Assembly: GCF_003254395.2 (NCBI RefSeq)
Contig: NC_037638.1
Location: 3,207,001-3,271,000, forward strand
Direction of reading: 5' to 3'
DNA length: 64,000 nt
From: Apis mellifera
Taxonomy: Eukaryota; Arthropoda; Insecta; Hymenoptera; Apidae
The translations under genes were made by a program, and so were the position numbers. Below, piece by piece: positions 41,835 to 55,735 of the stretch (position 1 is the first letter of the stretch; the number at the start of each line of letters is the position of its first letter). The notes under the pieces are model-generated. The model saw nothing but the letters and a program-made list of their open reading frames with translations. It was not told where the DNA came from and searched no databases.

Positions 41835-42494
41835 ATCCCACTCGAGTGTTTAACACAGGAATAAATATTATTGAACATAATTCATCTTAAAACTTTAAGG
41901 AATCATTAATAAAATTTATACAAGTTCTACGTTTCCAACGATACTGTTAGTGATACCATTACATCGAAAATTTTATCTTGATCTTCATAAATTGAAGAAG
42001 AAAAAAGAGAGAAAGAAATTAAATTTAATTCGAAAACAGGGAGAGGGAGAGAAAATCCCACTCGACTGTTTAACACAGAAATAAATACTATTGAACATAA
42101 TTCATCGAAAACTTTAATAAATCATTAATAAAATTTATACAAGTTGTATGTTTCCTACGATACTGTTAGTGATACCATTACATCGAAAATTTTATCTTGA
42201 TCTTCATAAATTGAAGAAGAAAAAAGAGAGAAAGAAATTAAATTTAATTCGAAAACAGGGAGAGGGAGAGAAAATCCCACTCGACTGTTTAACACAGAAA
42301 TAAATATTATTGAACATAATTCATCTTAAAACTTTAAGAAATCATTAATAAAATTTATACAAGTTGTATGTTTCCAACGGTACTGTTAGTGACACCATTA
42401 CATCGAAAATTTTATCTTGATCTTCATAAATTGAAGAAGAAAAAAGAGAGAAAGAAATTAAATTTAATTCGAAAACAGGGAGAGGGAGAGAAAA
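41835..42494. repeat. three tandem copies of a 220-bp unit
   Basis: Units start with ATCCCACTCGA at 41835, 42055 and 42274 and are 219-220 bp long. They share TGTTTAACACAG, GATACTGTTAGTGATACCAT and a purine-rich end (AACAGGGAGAGGGAGAGAAAA). Copies two and three are closest to each other. The array stops just before the GC-rich patch with the TATA box at 42599. Confidence 0.9.
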
Positions 42495-42598
42495 TTTTCT
42501 CAACCTACCTCGATCCTTGATCCGTTGGCCGGTTCTTAGGCATGCCGATTTAGGGAGGGTAGATTCGCGCTAGGGGAGAGGTCGGTGGAGGGTTGAGA

Positions 42599-42606
42599 TA
42601 TAAAAG
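42599..42606 (+). promoter_or_regulatory. candidate TATA promoter for the short numb isoform
   Basis: TATAAAAG lies in a GC-rich patch. About 30 nt downstream is an initiator-like TCACAG (42636-42641), and a GTAAGA donor follows at 42658. This gives a plausible short non-coding exon that could splice to the acceptor at 44515. Translation would then start at the internal ATG 44543. The upstream triplicated repeat ends about 105 bp away. Coherent but unproven. Confidence 0.35.
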
Positions 42607-44515
42607 ATTCGTTGGGAACCGAGGCCAAGATTCGATCACAGGCCATTGTAAGACCTTCGACTCGGTCCACGGCCGTTGCCAGACACTGGTTGCCTTCTAT
42701 TTTCTCAAGGCCGACTGTTAACGACTCATCGGGGAAACTTGGAAACGGCCCTCGTCCTCTGGGAATATATTCCGCGGATCTCGGGGAAAATGTGCCTGCT
42801 GCGCCACGTCGAGAAATCTCGTTCGAGATTTACACGCTTCGAGCACAGCCAATAATTCAGATGATACAATTTCGCTCGAATTTCGGGCCCGCCGAATACA
42901 CGAAATGTATTCTTCTTCGTTGACAATGTGGCGTGACTGACATTTGAAACGGAGGATTAATTTGTAGGAATAAATTTTGAGGAGGAAAATGATACGATGA
43001 ATTATAATTTTAATTTATATTGCTTGCTGAAATATTTGGCGATAAATAATTCGATACGCGGTATAGAAATGAAATATAAGTAGTATTTGTAAAAATTCCC
43101 TTCTCCGTTAATATTGTAATATTAAAAATTGAAATGACTTGTTCCCGATGATAATGAAGCAACTTGATCGATAGAACGAGAAGGAAACAAAAATACTCGT
43201 AAAAACGTTATATATCGATCGAATGGCACGTTATAAGTTTAAGGTCATCTAAAATTCTAAAGTCAAATTAAGTAGCGCACACGTGAAGTGATCGTTAGCA
43301 GAGAGGCAGAGGCGACGAGTGATATATTATACGAAATTAGTTTATTATACTTTCTTTTCTAACAGTGAAAGATACATTTTTAATTCTAATATTATATTTG
43401 TAATAATAAAATTTAGTTGTTTCGATATCTTCGATTTGATCAATTTCAAATAATGCTTCTAATATATGTAAACGGTTAATAACTAGAAAGCAATGATTTA
43501 ACGTGTCTTAGCATTCATCGATTTACATTACAATTTACATTACAGTCTCGTTCGAATCGCCCGCGGATTATCCAATTTTCCGCTACCGTTTAACACGGCT
43601 CGTTAATCGAGGATCGTTTGACGTTGCCGCTGGCATTCAGCGACGTGAATAGACGTGTTTACTTGTGCGAGAAAACGAGGAATCGGGCCACACGAAAAAC
43701 GTGCGAGCACGTGGGAAACGCGTATATGCTGGTCGATGCATGCAAAACGTTTTCTCAAACGAGCATCGTGTGCGCTTGACCCCGTGAGCGATTTCACCAT
43801 TTTCAAGTGTGATTTTCTGTACACATTTTTTTTTTAAACAAATTAATAAACGTAATTCGCGAAAAATTCGAAAAATTGTTAAACGCGAATCTCTACTAAT
43901 TTATCTCCGTTTCAAATTTTAAACGAAACGAAATTCAATCTAATAAAATACGATTCTTTATAGAAAGGAATGGATGAAGAAAGAAGAAAAATAGAAAGAT
44001 ATTTGATCGAACGTGCATGTACTATGTATATAGTCTACACAGTGATCGTTAGATAGAAAAAGGTTGCGCGCATACATACACACATATATACATATATACA
44101 TGGTTACGGTGTTGGAAACGTTTTTTGCGATCTTTCTTTACCTCGCGCTTGTCCCTATACCTCGCGTCTATATCTCTCCTGTGTCACATTTCCAGGCTTT
44201 CACGTGTTTTCGTCTTTCTCTTCTCCTTCATTTTTTGCTCGCGTCGCAAAGATTGTTATCGATGCGTCCATTTCTCTCGCTCCCTTCTCAAATGTCCTTT
44301 CAACGAGCGAAATGGAAGAAACGTCGAGAACGCATCGATATACCACTGACCCGTTTCAATTACCGTGTATTAAAATAAATGATTTTATAAAATGATCCCA
44401 CATCGGTTGGAATAATTTTAACAAGAAAGAAAGAAAAAAAGAAAGTTATAATTCAAACGAATTGGAAAATATTGTTTGTATCGACAAATATCTTTGTTAT
44501 ACTTTTTTTTTGCAG

Positions 44516-46928
44516 AAGCGAGAGAGGTCACCGGGAAAAAGAATGGACCGACTTCGACGAAGTTTTCGCGATAGCTTTCGACGGCGGAAAGATCCTCATG
44601 TACCGGAATCGAGTAAACCGCATCAATGGCAAGCGGACGAAACGGCTGTCCGCTCGGCCACATGTGCTTTCCATGTTAAGGTACAATTCTAATTTTATTA
44701 TCACACCATTTATTTATATATATAGAAAAAAAAAAAGAATCATTTCATCAAAATATACAAATAACAAGATAATTAGAACGGATTAAACTGGAATCTTATT
44801 AAAGATAAAATTTTTTATTAATTTTTAGATTAATAAAAGAAATTAATATCGAAGATCGTTATAAAATAATAATATAAATTTGTGATTAAGGATTAAAAAT
44901 TTGATCATTTCGAAACAAAATACGTTTTTAACACGAAGAATTCGTATGTAATCGAAAATCGAACAGCCATCGGCCGTAAAATTGGCACATATCCAAATAA
45001 TCGATATTCGAGAGTAACGAGCGTACCATTACGAATACCCTTACTGAAATATGTCCAACCCCTTCTATTTTGATAGACTACCCCTATACTTCGAAAATAT
45101 TCTTTTCCAATGAATCGAACCTTCTATATTAAATCCAATGTAACATATAATTTTTTTTTTTTTCTGAAACGATAATTTCGTTCTACATTTCCACCAGGAG
45201 AGTCTACAGCTTCTATTATTCTTTTTTTGTCAAATCAATCTCGAGTATCAATCAAACTCGACCCTGTTCGCGCTTATTGATTAATCCAATCAATTTCAAT
45301 TGCTTCCAGTACCTGGGATGTGTCGAGGTGTTCGAATCAAGGGGTATGCAAGTGTGCGAGGAAGCTCTAAAAGTACTTAGGGTAAGCGAAAATAAAAATT
45401 CCTTTGAAACTGTCAATTTGATATTTTCTTCAACTTAACACGAGTTGTAAATTTTCTCGTTTATCTCTCTCGTCGATATATTTTCTTTCTATCTCCACAA
45501 AAAAAAAAAGAAATTTAAAATCCAATCGATTATTTTTTTTTTTCAATACGAAATTCTTGTAGAACTCGAGGAGGCGGCCGGTACGCGCGGTGCTGCACGT
45601 ATCGGGAGACGGTTTGCGGGTGGTTGAAGATGAGACAAAAGGGCTGATCGTCGATCAGACGATAGAGAAAGTTTCCTTTTGTGCACCGGATCGAAATCAC
45701 GAGAAAGGGTTCAGTTACATCTGTAGAGACGGCACGACCAGACGGTGGATGTGCCATGGATTTTTGGCATTGAAAGAATCGGTTCGTCTTGTTGATAAAA
45801 TCTTCGATAAGAAATCTCGTTGATTATTTTTTTTCTTTATAATTAATGTTTCAATAATGATTGTACATCTGTAAATACAAATGTTTAATAATTTTTTTTT
45901 TTTATAGAATTATATGTAATAATATAATTTTCAAATTTTTCTCCATTTAATATAATGGAACAAATATATATTCTTTAATCCTTTCTGTATTATCTTTACG
46001 GAGCCTAACGCTTAATATTCATCGTGTTCATTTAGGGAGAACGTTTGAGTCATGCAGTGGGATGTGCTTTTGCTGCGTGTCTGGAAAGAAAGCAACGAAG
46101 GGACAAGGAATGCGGTGTCACGATGACGTTCGATTCGAAAACTTCAACCTTCACGAGGAGCGGCAGTTTCAGGCAGCCATCTTTAACCGAGCGATTGCAG
46201 GATTCGCGCGAACGCGCCGTAGGTCAGTGACTTTTCTCCCCTAATATTACCTGCGAATTCCAATTCCAAATTATCATTCCAACGAATCTATAAAATCCTA
46301 TCTTTAAAATATAATGAAAATAAATAAATATACATATATTTTTTTAAAATATCAGACTTGAAATTTTTGAAATATAATTTATCTTTAATCTTTTTCTATG
46401 ATATTTTATTTTTATAAAAATCTTATTATAGAAAAAATTAAATCATGTCATTTGAAAATTGCATTAAAAGTTAAGGTAACCATAATTAATTCATTTGTGA
46501 AAAATTTTTTATACGTGTTATAAAGGTATATTTCTTCCATACAATTAGATATTTTTTTTTTTTTACAGATGTACCACCTATAAAGCAAGTCTACAATCCT
46601 TTTGCGATAGAGAGACCACACGCCACCCCGTCGATGCTCGAAAGACAAGGTTCCTTCCGGGGTTTCACTCAATTGAACCAAGCATCACCGTTCAAAAGGC
46701 AGCTTAGTTTACGGATTAACGATCTTCCTAGCAATCTTGAACGCACACGTAGCCATAGCCTTGAACCGACGGATTTGTCACGGATGCCATCTGCTATGTC
46801 TCACATCGTACCTCTCAAGCCACCAGGTAAAAATCCTTATTGCTGCGATATCTTCGAATGTAGAAATATAATCGTGCAGATATGTATTATAATTTTATTC
46901 TATAAAAAATCGTATATTGATGTTAAAC

Positions 46929-46969
<41 letters not shown>

Positions 46970-49846
46970 ATATATATAATTACATATACAATGTATGGAT
47001 ATAAGTATAAACCTGTTCAAGATGAAATTCAAAACTTTGATAAAATTATGATAAGTTAAACTGAAGGCTTCAAATTATATTCTCTAAGAGAATTAATTTT
47101 TAATATCATGTCGCTATACAAAGTAGCTATTATTTTATTACTTGCTATATGCGCAGTTGGCATGAATTATATCTTTTATATTGTTAGCAACATTAGAAAA
47201 TAGATTTGGTAAACGATTGATTTCGTAATATCTATTTTTGTAAAATTCTTTTTTCAAATGAACATGGACAGAGAAAATGCGATTGCATATTTTCTTAAAT
47301 AGAATTTCTATGAATTTCTATGATTTTTTTCAAATGTAAATATATTAATATTTATCGATATTTATATATTTAATTATTGAATGTGTATTTGTATCCTGAA
47401 TAATAACATCAATTCTTATTTATTTTTTTCATAATTGCAATGATATTTTGAAGTCTTCAGTAATAATCAATATAAAAATATTCCGACAAATCCAATTTCT
47501 TCCATGTGCTGTGTATAATTGAAATATTGAAACATCGAATAATATGATTCTTCATTTTTGCAATAGAATTCGAAGGATATGACGAAGGTCATTATTTCCC
47601 TATTCTGTTAATTGTCCATATTGCCTGACCCCTTCTTTGATGTTTTTGGATGGTGCTCGTTTTCCTCTCCTCCCTTGTGTTTAAATATACCATTGTATAC
47701 GATATGTTGTTCGTTTAAATATAGTTCAACGAAGTTGAACGAGTAGAGGAAGTGGAAAAAAAAAAAATTAATAATAATAAAACGTTCTACACGACCCTGT
47801 AGTACTCTTAAATGTTCTCGTTTTATGAAATATTTTTCTCGCTTCAAATTTTATTTTCTAAAAAGTTGTAGTATTTGTTGAACGCGTAAAAGAAACTGAA
47901 TTTTTTCAATTCAAAGACTTATATTATTTTACGAAATAGCCAAATTTCTTCCCGAACGAATTTTTATTGAACAAATTATTATCGAAATAACGAGGAATTA
48001 TCATATCGTCAAAAAATTATTTTATTCATCCTCAAATAATTTCTTAATATTTAAATTCTTGACTTAATTTTGTGGAATAATATAAGTCTATTATTTTCAG
48101 AGATATTTGTTTTCTTAACATCTTGTATCCCGCTGTTAGACACTTAACACGTATTCACGTGTTTGTGGCATGCGTTCTGTAGTGTTGTCCAAGCACTGAT
48201 TCGAATTATATAGAACTGTTAGAAATAATGCTGAACAAATCTGAAATAGAATGTTAAAATTCTGTTCTTGTTTTTTTACAGTTAGTCCAATACCAGAAAT
48301 ATCACCCGGGGGTCAAGATAGCGTTTCAGCGATGTGTCAGCAACTTTCACAAGGGCTTTCTCTTCTTTCGAGGACCGACGACTTCGGACCAATCTCTACG
48401 CAAAGCAGTACAAGCTCTGTGGCTAAACAGCTCTTCACCACCGCTAATAATACTCCACCAGGTACATCGTGAACCTGAAGTGGATATAGAATTTTTTTAA
48501 TTCTAACTACTGGATGCTACTGGATCAATTAACAAAATAATATTCTTAATACTCCATTAGATTTCAATTTTCTTTAACAAAAATATATATATTGTGATAC
48601 AACTTATATAAATATTGTTTGTAATTATTTTGAATAAATACTGATGATTGGCATTCCGTTGCAGTGACAAGCAGCAACTCGTTGGACGAATTGAAGCTGC
48701 AAAATGGTCCAAGTTTGAACAACAACAACAACAACAACAATAACGACAAGAACGACGATCTCAGTAATTTGAATCACGTTGGACCCAGCTGGCAGGAAGC
48801 TCCGTCACCTGTTCTGGCTTCTAATCACAGGCTTACACCAATCTTGAATAAAACCAGCAATCTCAGTCCCATCCTTCCAAGAACGAACGCGCCTACACCG
48901 ATAGTTATGAGCACCCCCGCGCCCAACACCACTGTCAGCGTGTTTGGAACATCGGCCAGTCCAGCCTTTAGCACAGCGTCCACGTCCTCCTTAGGAAACG
49001 CGCCCACACCGGCTATGAACAGGTCGCCGATACCAGTGACTTCAGTGATGACTCCCAAGACCAGCTCACCGACCACCAGTATGGCATCCGTGTCACCGGC
49101 TCTATCTGGAAAGATTTCTAATGATGTTAGTCAAATTAATCAAACCTCGGTGGCCAATACTGTCACTACACCAGCGGTAAGCAAAAATGCTTATTGGTTC
49201 AGACTCAATATATTTTCTATATTGCATTCTGCTTTTTTACATTTCATTTCAAAGAAGTAATTATTCTTCAAGTCTTTTTATACATTCAAAATTAATGTTA
49301 CTTTCAATTAGAATTTCTTCATTTTTGCCTTGAATAATTACAAAGGTACAAAAATTAACATGAGAGGAAGTAAAACATCAGAGGAAGAAAGGGAGTATTA
49401 TCTTCTTACATTAGATCTTGTATTAGATCTGTATCAAAGTAAATATAATTTGCTTTTCTATTTTTCAACTTTGCAAAGTACAATTATGCAAAATTAAAGA
49501 GCAAATATCACAATATTAATGTTAATTCCCATTTCAGGTCCAATCAGTTTCAACAACAGCCGCATTGCCAAAGCCGGAGCAATGGCTGGGCAGTATAACC
49601 AGCTCGGTACCACCTTCAGTGCAATCACCTGCGCAAGGACAAATAAGTCCTCGACGGGCACCACCTCTTCACGCGAGGGCGCTCTCCCTCGGTTCAGCCG
49701 CCATGAATCAGGCGACTAGAACCGGTCCTTCGGATCCATTCGACGCGGAATGGGCAGAAATAGCGGCTAGGAATCTGCGACAATCGAGCACCACAAACCC
49801 GTTCATAATGCCAAACGCGACCCAAGCATTCCAGGTGCAGTTGTAG
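44516..49846 (+). CDS. Numb, PTB-domain Notch inhibitor and endocytic adaptor (shared exons)
   Basis: Exons: 44516-44680, 45310-45381, 45563-45781, 46036-46222, 46569-46826, 48282-48461, 48665-49176 and 49538-49846 (TAG stop). From the ATG at 44543 the frame is 624 aa; with the upstream MGN exon it is 658 aa. All junctions keep phase. It opens MDRLRRSFRDSFRRRKD, the basic aPKC-regulated membrane-binding motif. The PTB domain (about residues 36-170) begins FHVKYLGCVEVFESRG and includes DGTTRRWMCHGFLA. YNPFAIERPHATP and FKRQLSLRINDLPSN follow, the latter another conserved phosphorylation site. The Ser/Thr/Pro-rich middle contains a run of nine Asn. The C-terminus has LPKPEQWLGSI, DPFDAEW (alpha-adaptin binding in the family), TNPF (EH-domain binding) and the end AFQVQL. 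Numb is segregated to one daughter in asymmetric division and antagonises Notch. The donor of the third exon (TCG then GTTCGT) is weak. Confidence 0.96.
46930..46972. repeat. (TA)n run in a numb intron
   Basis: About 40 bp of alternating TA followed by a TATATAA-rich stretch, between the fifth and sixth shared numb exons. Non-coding. Confidence 0.9.
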
Positions 49847-52800
49847 CGCCAGGAGTTTGTCAACAGCGTGGCCAAGTACTTCCGTTCGAACACATAGTGA
49901 CGACTCCACGTCCGTTCGCGTTTCGACCTCTCGAATAACCGGAAGTATTACACGTGAACCGCGTTAATCTTGAATTGGAATCGCGTGGAATTTGAGGAAT
50001 GAGTAATCCTCCAGTGGAGAGATTCCGGATGAGATTGTTCACCGGTGTATAAAGAGCCGTGTGATGAGGAGAGACCTCCAGGAAAGGCGAGGGACGGGGA
50101 GGTATCGATCTCGAAGAGATGTGTTTAGTAGCAATGATTGATATAGAAGTAAATCAGCACAAAAACACGTACCCGTTGTTTCTAGATATTAGTAGATTAC
50201 GCACACACAGCCTCAATAACCTCGAATTGGGATAAAGAGAGAAAAGAGTGAGAGGAAATATGAATTTGAAGTAAAGGAAAAAAAAAAAAAAAAATGCTTA
50301 CTTTGGGACCACGCGTTCGATCGCGTTGGTGAACGTGGATTATTTAATTAAGAGATCTATTAAGAAACGGCCGATCGATCGGCCAAGTCGCACGATTTAC
50401 TTTAGATGTCGTCGCACTTTATCTGCGGGAAAAACTAGATAACGTCGTTAATATCGGTAACATATTTAAATGTCTATCGTGAGATTACTTAATTAATTAA
50501 TTAAACGAGGTGTACAATAATCTTGAATAGTTTAGGCTAAAAAACGATTATCGTTCATTCTGCATGATGAAACAAAATTTCCACGCACCCAAGATTATGA
50601 TGCACCAATCAGATGTTTCGTCGAAGATAAAAAAACGTAAAAAAAAAAAAAGGAGAAAAAATACAAAAAAATAAATAAGATACCAGAAATAATAATGAAA
50701 ATAACGATGCTAGTAGCTTAGTTCGAATGCAAGGCCACGCGATAAACGTGGCTTGATAAAAAACAATTATTATCAGATAGTTATTTTTCTTTTCAAACGG
50801 CCAACAATCGAGGTGTAAAATGAAAAATTCTGTCGTAGTTACCCGGCTCGAAATATCAAGAATTGTCAAATTTTATTAACGATGAGCAAAAGAAAACTTA
50901 GATAACAAAATAAACAAAAAAAAAACAAGTTAAAAAAAGAAAAAAAAGTCATGACCGAGTACTTAAAAAATTGATTGATACTGATTGGATCGATACTGGC
51001 GCAATTGAACACCAAAATAGCGGACTGTGATACATGTAGTCAAAATGGCCAGTACTTAAACGCCAAGAATCAGACTGTCGTAAATTTTGCTCAAAAGTTT
51101 CTCCGCCTGAAACGATAGAGAAAAAATACGGTTACGAGCTTGGGTAGCGCAGAATCTATTGTTCCCTGGCCAGCAGAATTAATCACACAAATCCTAAACA
51201 CACGCGTATACAACTTAGGATATTTAAGAGCAAAAATTAGATGTTAAAAAAGTTTCTAGAATCAGTACGTTCCACGCTATTGTTGTCTAATATCGTACAT
51301 ACGAACGGGTTGAGCATTCATTGTAAAAGATTGTTTTGAAATTTGAGAGGATGTATTGAGGTGTATTAGATGTAGATGAACGAATACGACATTGTGGTTT
51401 TGCAGCAGTGGTGTTGTGTTGTTCGATAGCTTTATATATTTAAATAGCGTCGTATAATCGTATACATTGCGCTATTTAGATTTGATGTGATTCGATACTT
51501 TTATATGCCCAATATCAGAATCCTATTATTGTAATTTTATTGAATTATTGGAGTATGTAAATCTGTCGAATTGCATAATGATATTAGTGCAACGTTATAA
51601 AGATATTGAATCGTATATTGTCACCGCTGAAAAATCGTAAAACGTATTATACATTTACATCAAGCATTACAAATATTGTCTGCAGACTTGCCTGCACATA
51701 GATTTTTAAATAACTGCAGAAAAATATAGCACGAAATATTATAGTATACGATATATGATATAACAATTTATGTAATACTAGTGGAAGAGATATATGTAGA
51801 TTCAATCATACAGTCAAGTCGTACAATCTTTAAATTGTTATCTCTCTTTAAATTGTTTTGGCTTTCAAAATATATAAATTATGAATTTGAATGAATTTTA
51901 ATGATCTCGTGATATCTCTTCCACCAGCGATAATTATTTGTAAATAATTTATGCGAACTATTTGCAGACAATATTTGTAAACTATGCCTTTAGATGAAAA
52001 ATGGCTCGCGCACACGTAATACGATACATAAAAGGTGCTTCCGCTTGAAACAAGACCAAAAAAAAGCACACACAAGAAAAATATAAAAGAATAAGAGATA
52101 AAATGAAGATTGTTTCATGAGCCAACAGGAGAGCAACGATATGATGTCGTGTTCCGACGTGAACTTATAGCACTATAGATTGTTATGCGAATTATGTCAA
52201 TTGTTGAACGATTACGGAGATTTGTGAATGTTCTCCACATCCTATATATTGATAAACATGGGGTTAATGTTACATCTTAAAGCTTCTTTCACTTTTAGTC
52301 GATGAATAAGCTTTTAATTTCTTGCATTGATGATGATTTTATAACAACCCCTTGCTATAATATATATATATCTTTCTACTTTCTTATATATATCTATTCC
52401 ACTTCAAAAGATATTTTCAATTAATAATAACATTCTCTTACAGAGAAAAGTTAAAGAAGATTTTCTTTTCTACATTACAAAATAAATTAAATCTATAATT
52501 TATTCTTCTAAGTGCCCATATATATATATACATATATATTTCAAAAATTATTCATTTCAAAAATTATTCATAAATGCCAAATATGATAAATTTTTTTCAT
52601 TTGGAAAGATCCAAAAACATAATATGAAAAAAAAACTGTATATTATGTCACATTATATGGCAAGGGGTTGCCATCGAACAGGGGTAAAAAGAGGTGGAGG
52701 CAATAGATAGAATGACTTCGTCGTCATTGATGGAGAAGAGGGTACGTGTTCGATCGTCGTTTCGACGAATCGTATGTGTGCATTGTACATAAGTAGTAGT

Positions 52801-54560
52801 TATTTAAAAAAAAAAAAAAGATGTTACGAAAGGAATAGAGAGAAAGTAAAATCGGACTGGTGAAGAGAGAGAAAGAAAAAGAGAGTGAATGAGAGAATGA
52901 GTGTACGAATGAGAGAAGAGAGTTCATCGAGTCGATGATAATCCTAATTCAGAAGCAGAAACAATATTCTTTGTTATCGAGATTTCGTTCAGTTTAAATT
53001 ATAAGTTATTCTTGTAAATATAGTTCGGTAACGTTTCTCAGCACAAATCGCGTTGCTTATACAATTTTAGGACTTTTGTATCCGGTGACAATAGTATAAT
53101 CTGTTTGAAATTAATTATCCATTGAATATAATTCAGTACTATCTTTCTTTTTTTATAATCTTTAGCTTCGATTTGATTGAATCTGATACATTGACAAAAT
53201 CTTTCGTGAGTGGGTCCAACTCGGTGTTGTTCTAGTTAATTTTTTTTTCCACTTTCACTTTATCATCGGAAATATGTAAATATACCACGTTTCTCAAATG
53301 TAACCTTCGGCATATAAGAGACAATTCTTTTCGTTAATCTCGAGAGATCGATTGATTCTGAACAGACTATACCGCGCCACTTAAAAATGGAAATAACGTA
53401 AATGATACTCGTCACATAGGGAAATCCTAAGCCCGATATCGTTTTCGTTTGGCATGATTGAGTTGAATCTTTCGAATCATCTTCTTTCCGTCCGGTAAAT
53501 CAAAAACAACAAAAGCGAAAGAAACGAACATCGACATACCGAAGAGAAAATAATGGATAGAACCAGAGAAAATGAAACAAAATAAATAAACGGAATAATT
53601 ATCGAGATAGCACAAGCGCGATCACGAGGTACATATCACGGAATTTGTATAGCAGAAAAACGTGTGATAGAGAAAACGAGAACATTGGTTGATCAATGTA
53701 CTTAAATGTGTATTAATAGGAACGCAGCTTGTTTCTTCGTTTTAATTTTCTTTTTTCTCTCTTTCCATTTAGAAACGAATGTAAAGAACCGATGTCGTGG
53801 ACATCGTAAATCTTCGTTTACATTGAAGTGACTTGATTTTTCAGGTTAGTTCGGAGAATTGTATATACAACGATGATTATATATAGTATATATATATAAT
53901 ATTGCCTTAAGTACTTATTATTTTCTTTTATTCTTTTTTTTATTTTTTACATTTTTTTTCTTTCATATCGTACTTACATATAACTTACTCATGTAAGTTA
54001 ACTATTCGTTTAAATTTATTTGGCTAGGATCTAAAGGATCTAAAGGATCTAAATTAAAATAGAAATCATCTTGACTGGTTTCTGTTTCTAACCTTAAACA
54101 TTTTCGATCTGTTGCAAAACTAATCTGTTTATCCTCTTGGTAGTTTATCAAATAACGTTTATTTTGAAAAATTTATTATAAAAAAAATAGCAAGAACAGA
54201 CATCAGTTGAGACATATTCCAGTGTTTTGACTCACTGAAAGAGATTATAGTGCATTTAAGATTGTTTAATTTGTTACGTGAGCACACAAAGACACTGGAA
54301 TAAGGGAAAAGGGATAAAAATGGAAATAATATACGAGCAGATGCACCGCGTGCCAAATTTGAGAAAAGTGCAACCGCATTATTTGCGAATTACTTCAACA
54401 TCGTGCACGCTTCCGTGGTTGTGTTGTACATAGTATCGCTGATCGATTCCTGAATCAATGTACGACTGCGTGTATATTTCGTGAAAGTATCCTTGTTCGT
54501 TTTACAATGTATCTGCCTCTGTAAAGATACGATTTATTATAATATCTGTTGTGATTACCA
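49847..54560 (+). other. probable long 3' UTR and downstream region of numb
   Basis: No coding frame is supported after the numb stop. At least six Pumilio-type octamers (TGTANATA) lie on the sense strand at 51939, 52784, 53013, 53275, 53860 and 54425. A Brd-box-like AGCTTTA is at 51428-51434. AATAAA hexamers occur at several places (for example near 50671, 52482 and 53577), so alternative polyadenylation is likely. A threefold GGATCTAAA decamer lies at 54027-54053. The end of the transcript cannot be fixed from sequence. Confidence 0.45.
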
Positions 54561-55285
54561 AATTGGCTTCTATTATTGACTTCTATTTTTACCTACTACA
54601 CACATATAAATTGGATGACAAATGTAAAAAATATTTATCCTTTTTTTGTCTTTTTAAAAGAATCAAAAAAATCAATTTTATATAATTCTATCAATTTTAT
54701 TTAAATCTATTCTGTCTAATTAAATAATGAACAAAATACGTATATATATATTATAGTATTTTTTGCGTTCATATTTTAATTATTTTTGAATTGCATTAAT
54801 TATAATCAATGTTCCTATAATAATTATAATCAATGTAATAAATTGTTATAAAGTTATATATATATATAAAATATTATTAGTTAAAAATTTTGTATATGGT
54901 CAAATCACTTTAATATAAATATAAATATTTAAATATTTCCTTTATTTTAAAATTCTAGAATAAATTGTCTGATAATAATATACGTTCATATTTTATAATA
55001 GCATACTTCCATATTTTAATTTGTTATATATATATATTATATACAATTTAAATAAGTCTTTCAATTATTATGAAAATTAATTGCATATCGATCATTTTTC
55101 AGTATGTGAAAAAGTTCACGTATCAAAAATATCATATTCAATTTGGATAAAAATTAACCTCAAAATTTTTAGTACAAATTTCAATTTTCTAATTCAATTA
55201 ATTTTTTTAAATTTACCATTTTAATATTCTTAAGATATTGACATTTATTATTTGAATCTAATAGAAAAATCGAATTTTATATAAA
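54561..55285. other. AT-rich intergenic stretch
   Basis: Between the numb downstream region and the first Cys/Pro-rich gene. It contains TA runs near 54740 and 54855 and no supported exon. The promoter of the gene at 55286 should lie at its right end, but no TATA box at a standard distance is obvious beyond TTTATATAAAATG directly at the start codon. Confidence 0.5.
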
Positions 55286-55735
55286 ATGACAACTCTAAAA
55301 GAAGCATTAGAAAGATATCCACCCAGTTTAGCTACGACTTGTTCATCAAAAAAAAATAGTGTTCCAACACAGCCGCTATGTCCAAATATTCAACCACCTA
55401 TTACTGGCACTTCTGCAGTTCACTTTCAAATTGCATATACTTGTTACGGGTATGTTAATGTTTATAGACATAATATTTAAGTACTGTTTTAAATATATTC
55501 AAATAATAATATTTAAAAATATACATAAAATATTTTACTTAATATATCGAAAAAATTTGTATTTAAATATAAAAAATATAAAATGATTTTATAAAAATTT
55601 TTCAGTGTTAAATATTTACCCTGTTATTATCCACGGCCAGTATGCTGTCCAATACCAGTGATACCACCACCGAAAGTAAAATGTTATGGAGCATTAGTCG
55701 ATCGTTGTGGAAGACCAATTTGTCTAAATTTCTGA
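55286..55735 (+). CDS. small Cys/Pro-rich protein, 97 aa, two exons
   Basis: Exons 55286-55449 and 55606-55735, joined in phase 2 (TACGG before GTATGT, then TTTTTCAG before TGTTAAA). Translation starts MTTLKEALERYPPSLATTCS and ends RCGRPICLNF. There are nine cysteines, mostly in the second half, with proline pairs (PRPVCCPIPVIPPPK). No signal peptide or membrane helix is visible, so the protein is probably intracellular. I do not recognise a named family. Small Cys/Pro-rich proteins of this sort are common among insect testis products such as the Drosophila Mst family, and RSPH1 lies 2.3 kb downstream on the same strand. A sperm role is therefore a reasonable inference only. It resembles the next gene in size, two-exon structure and composition. 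Confidence 0.72.
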
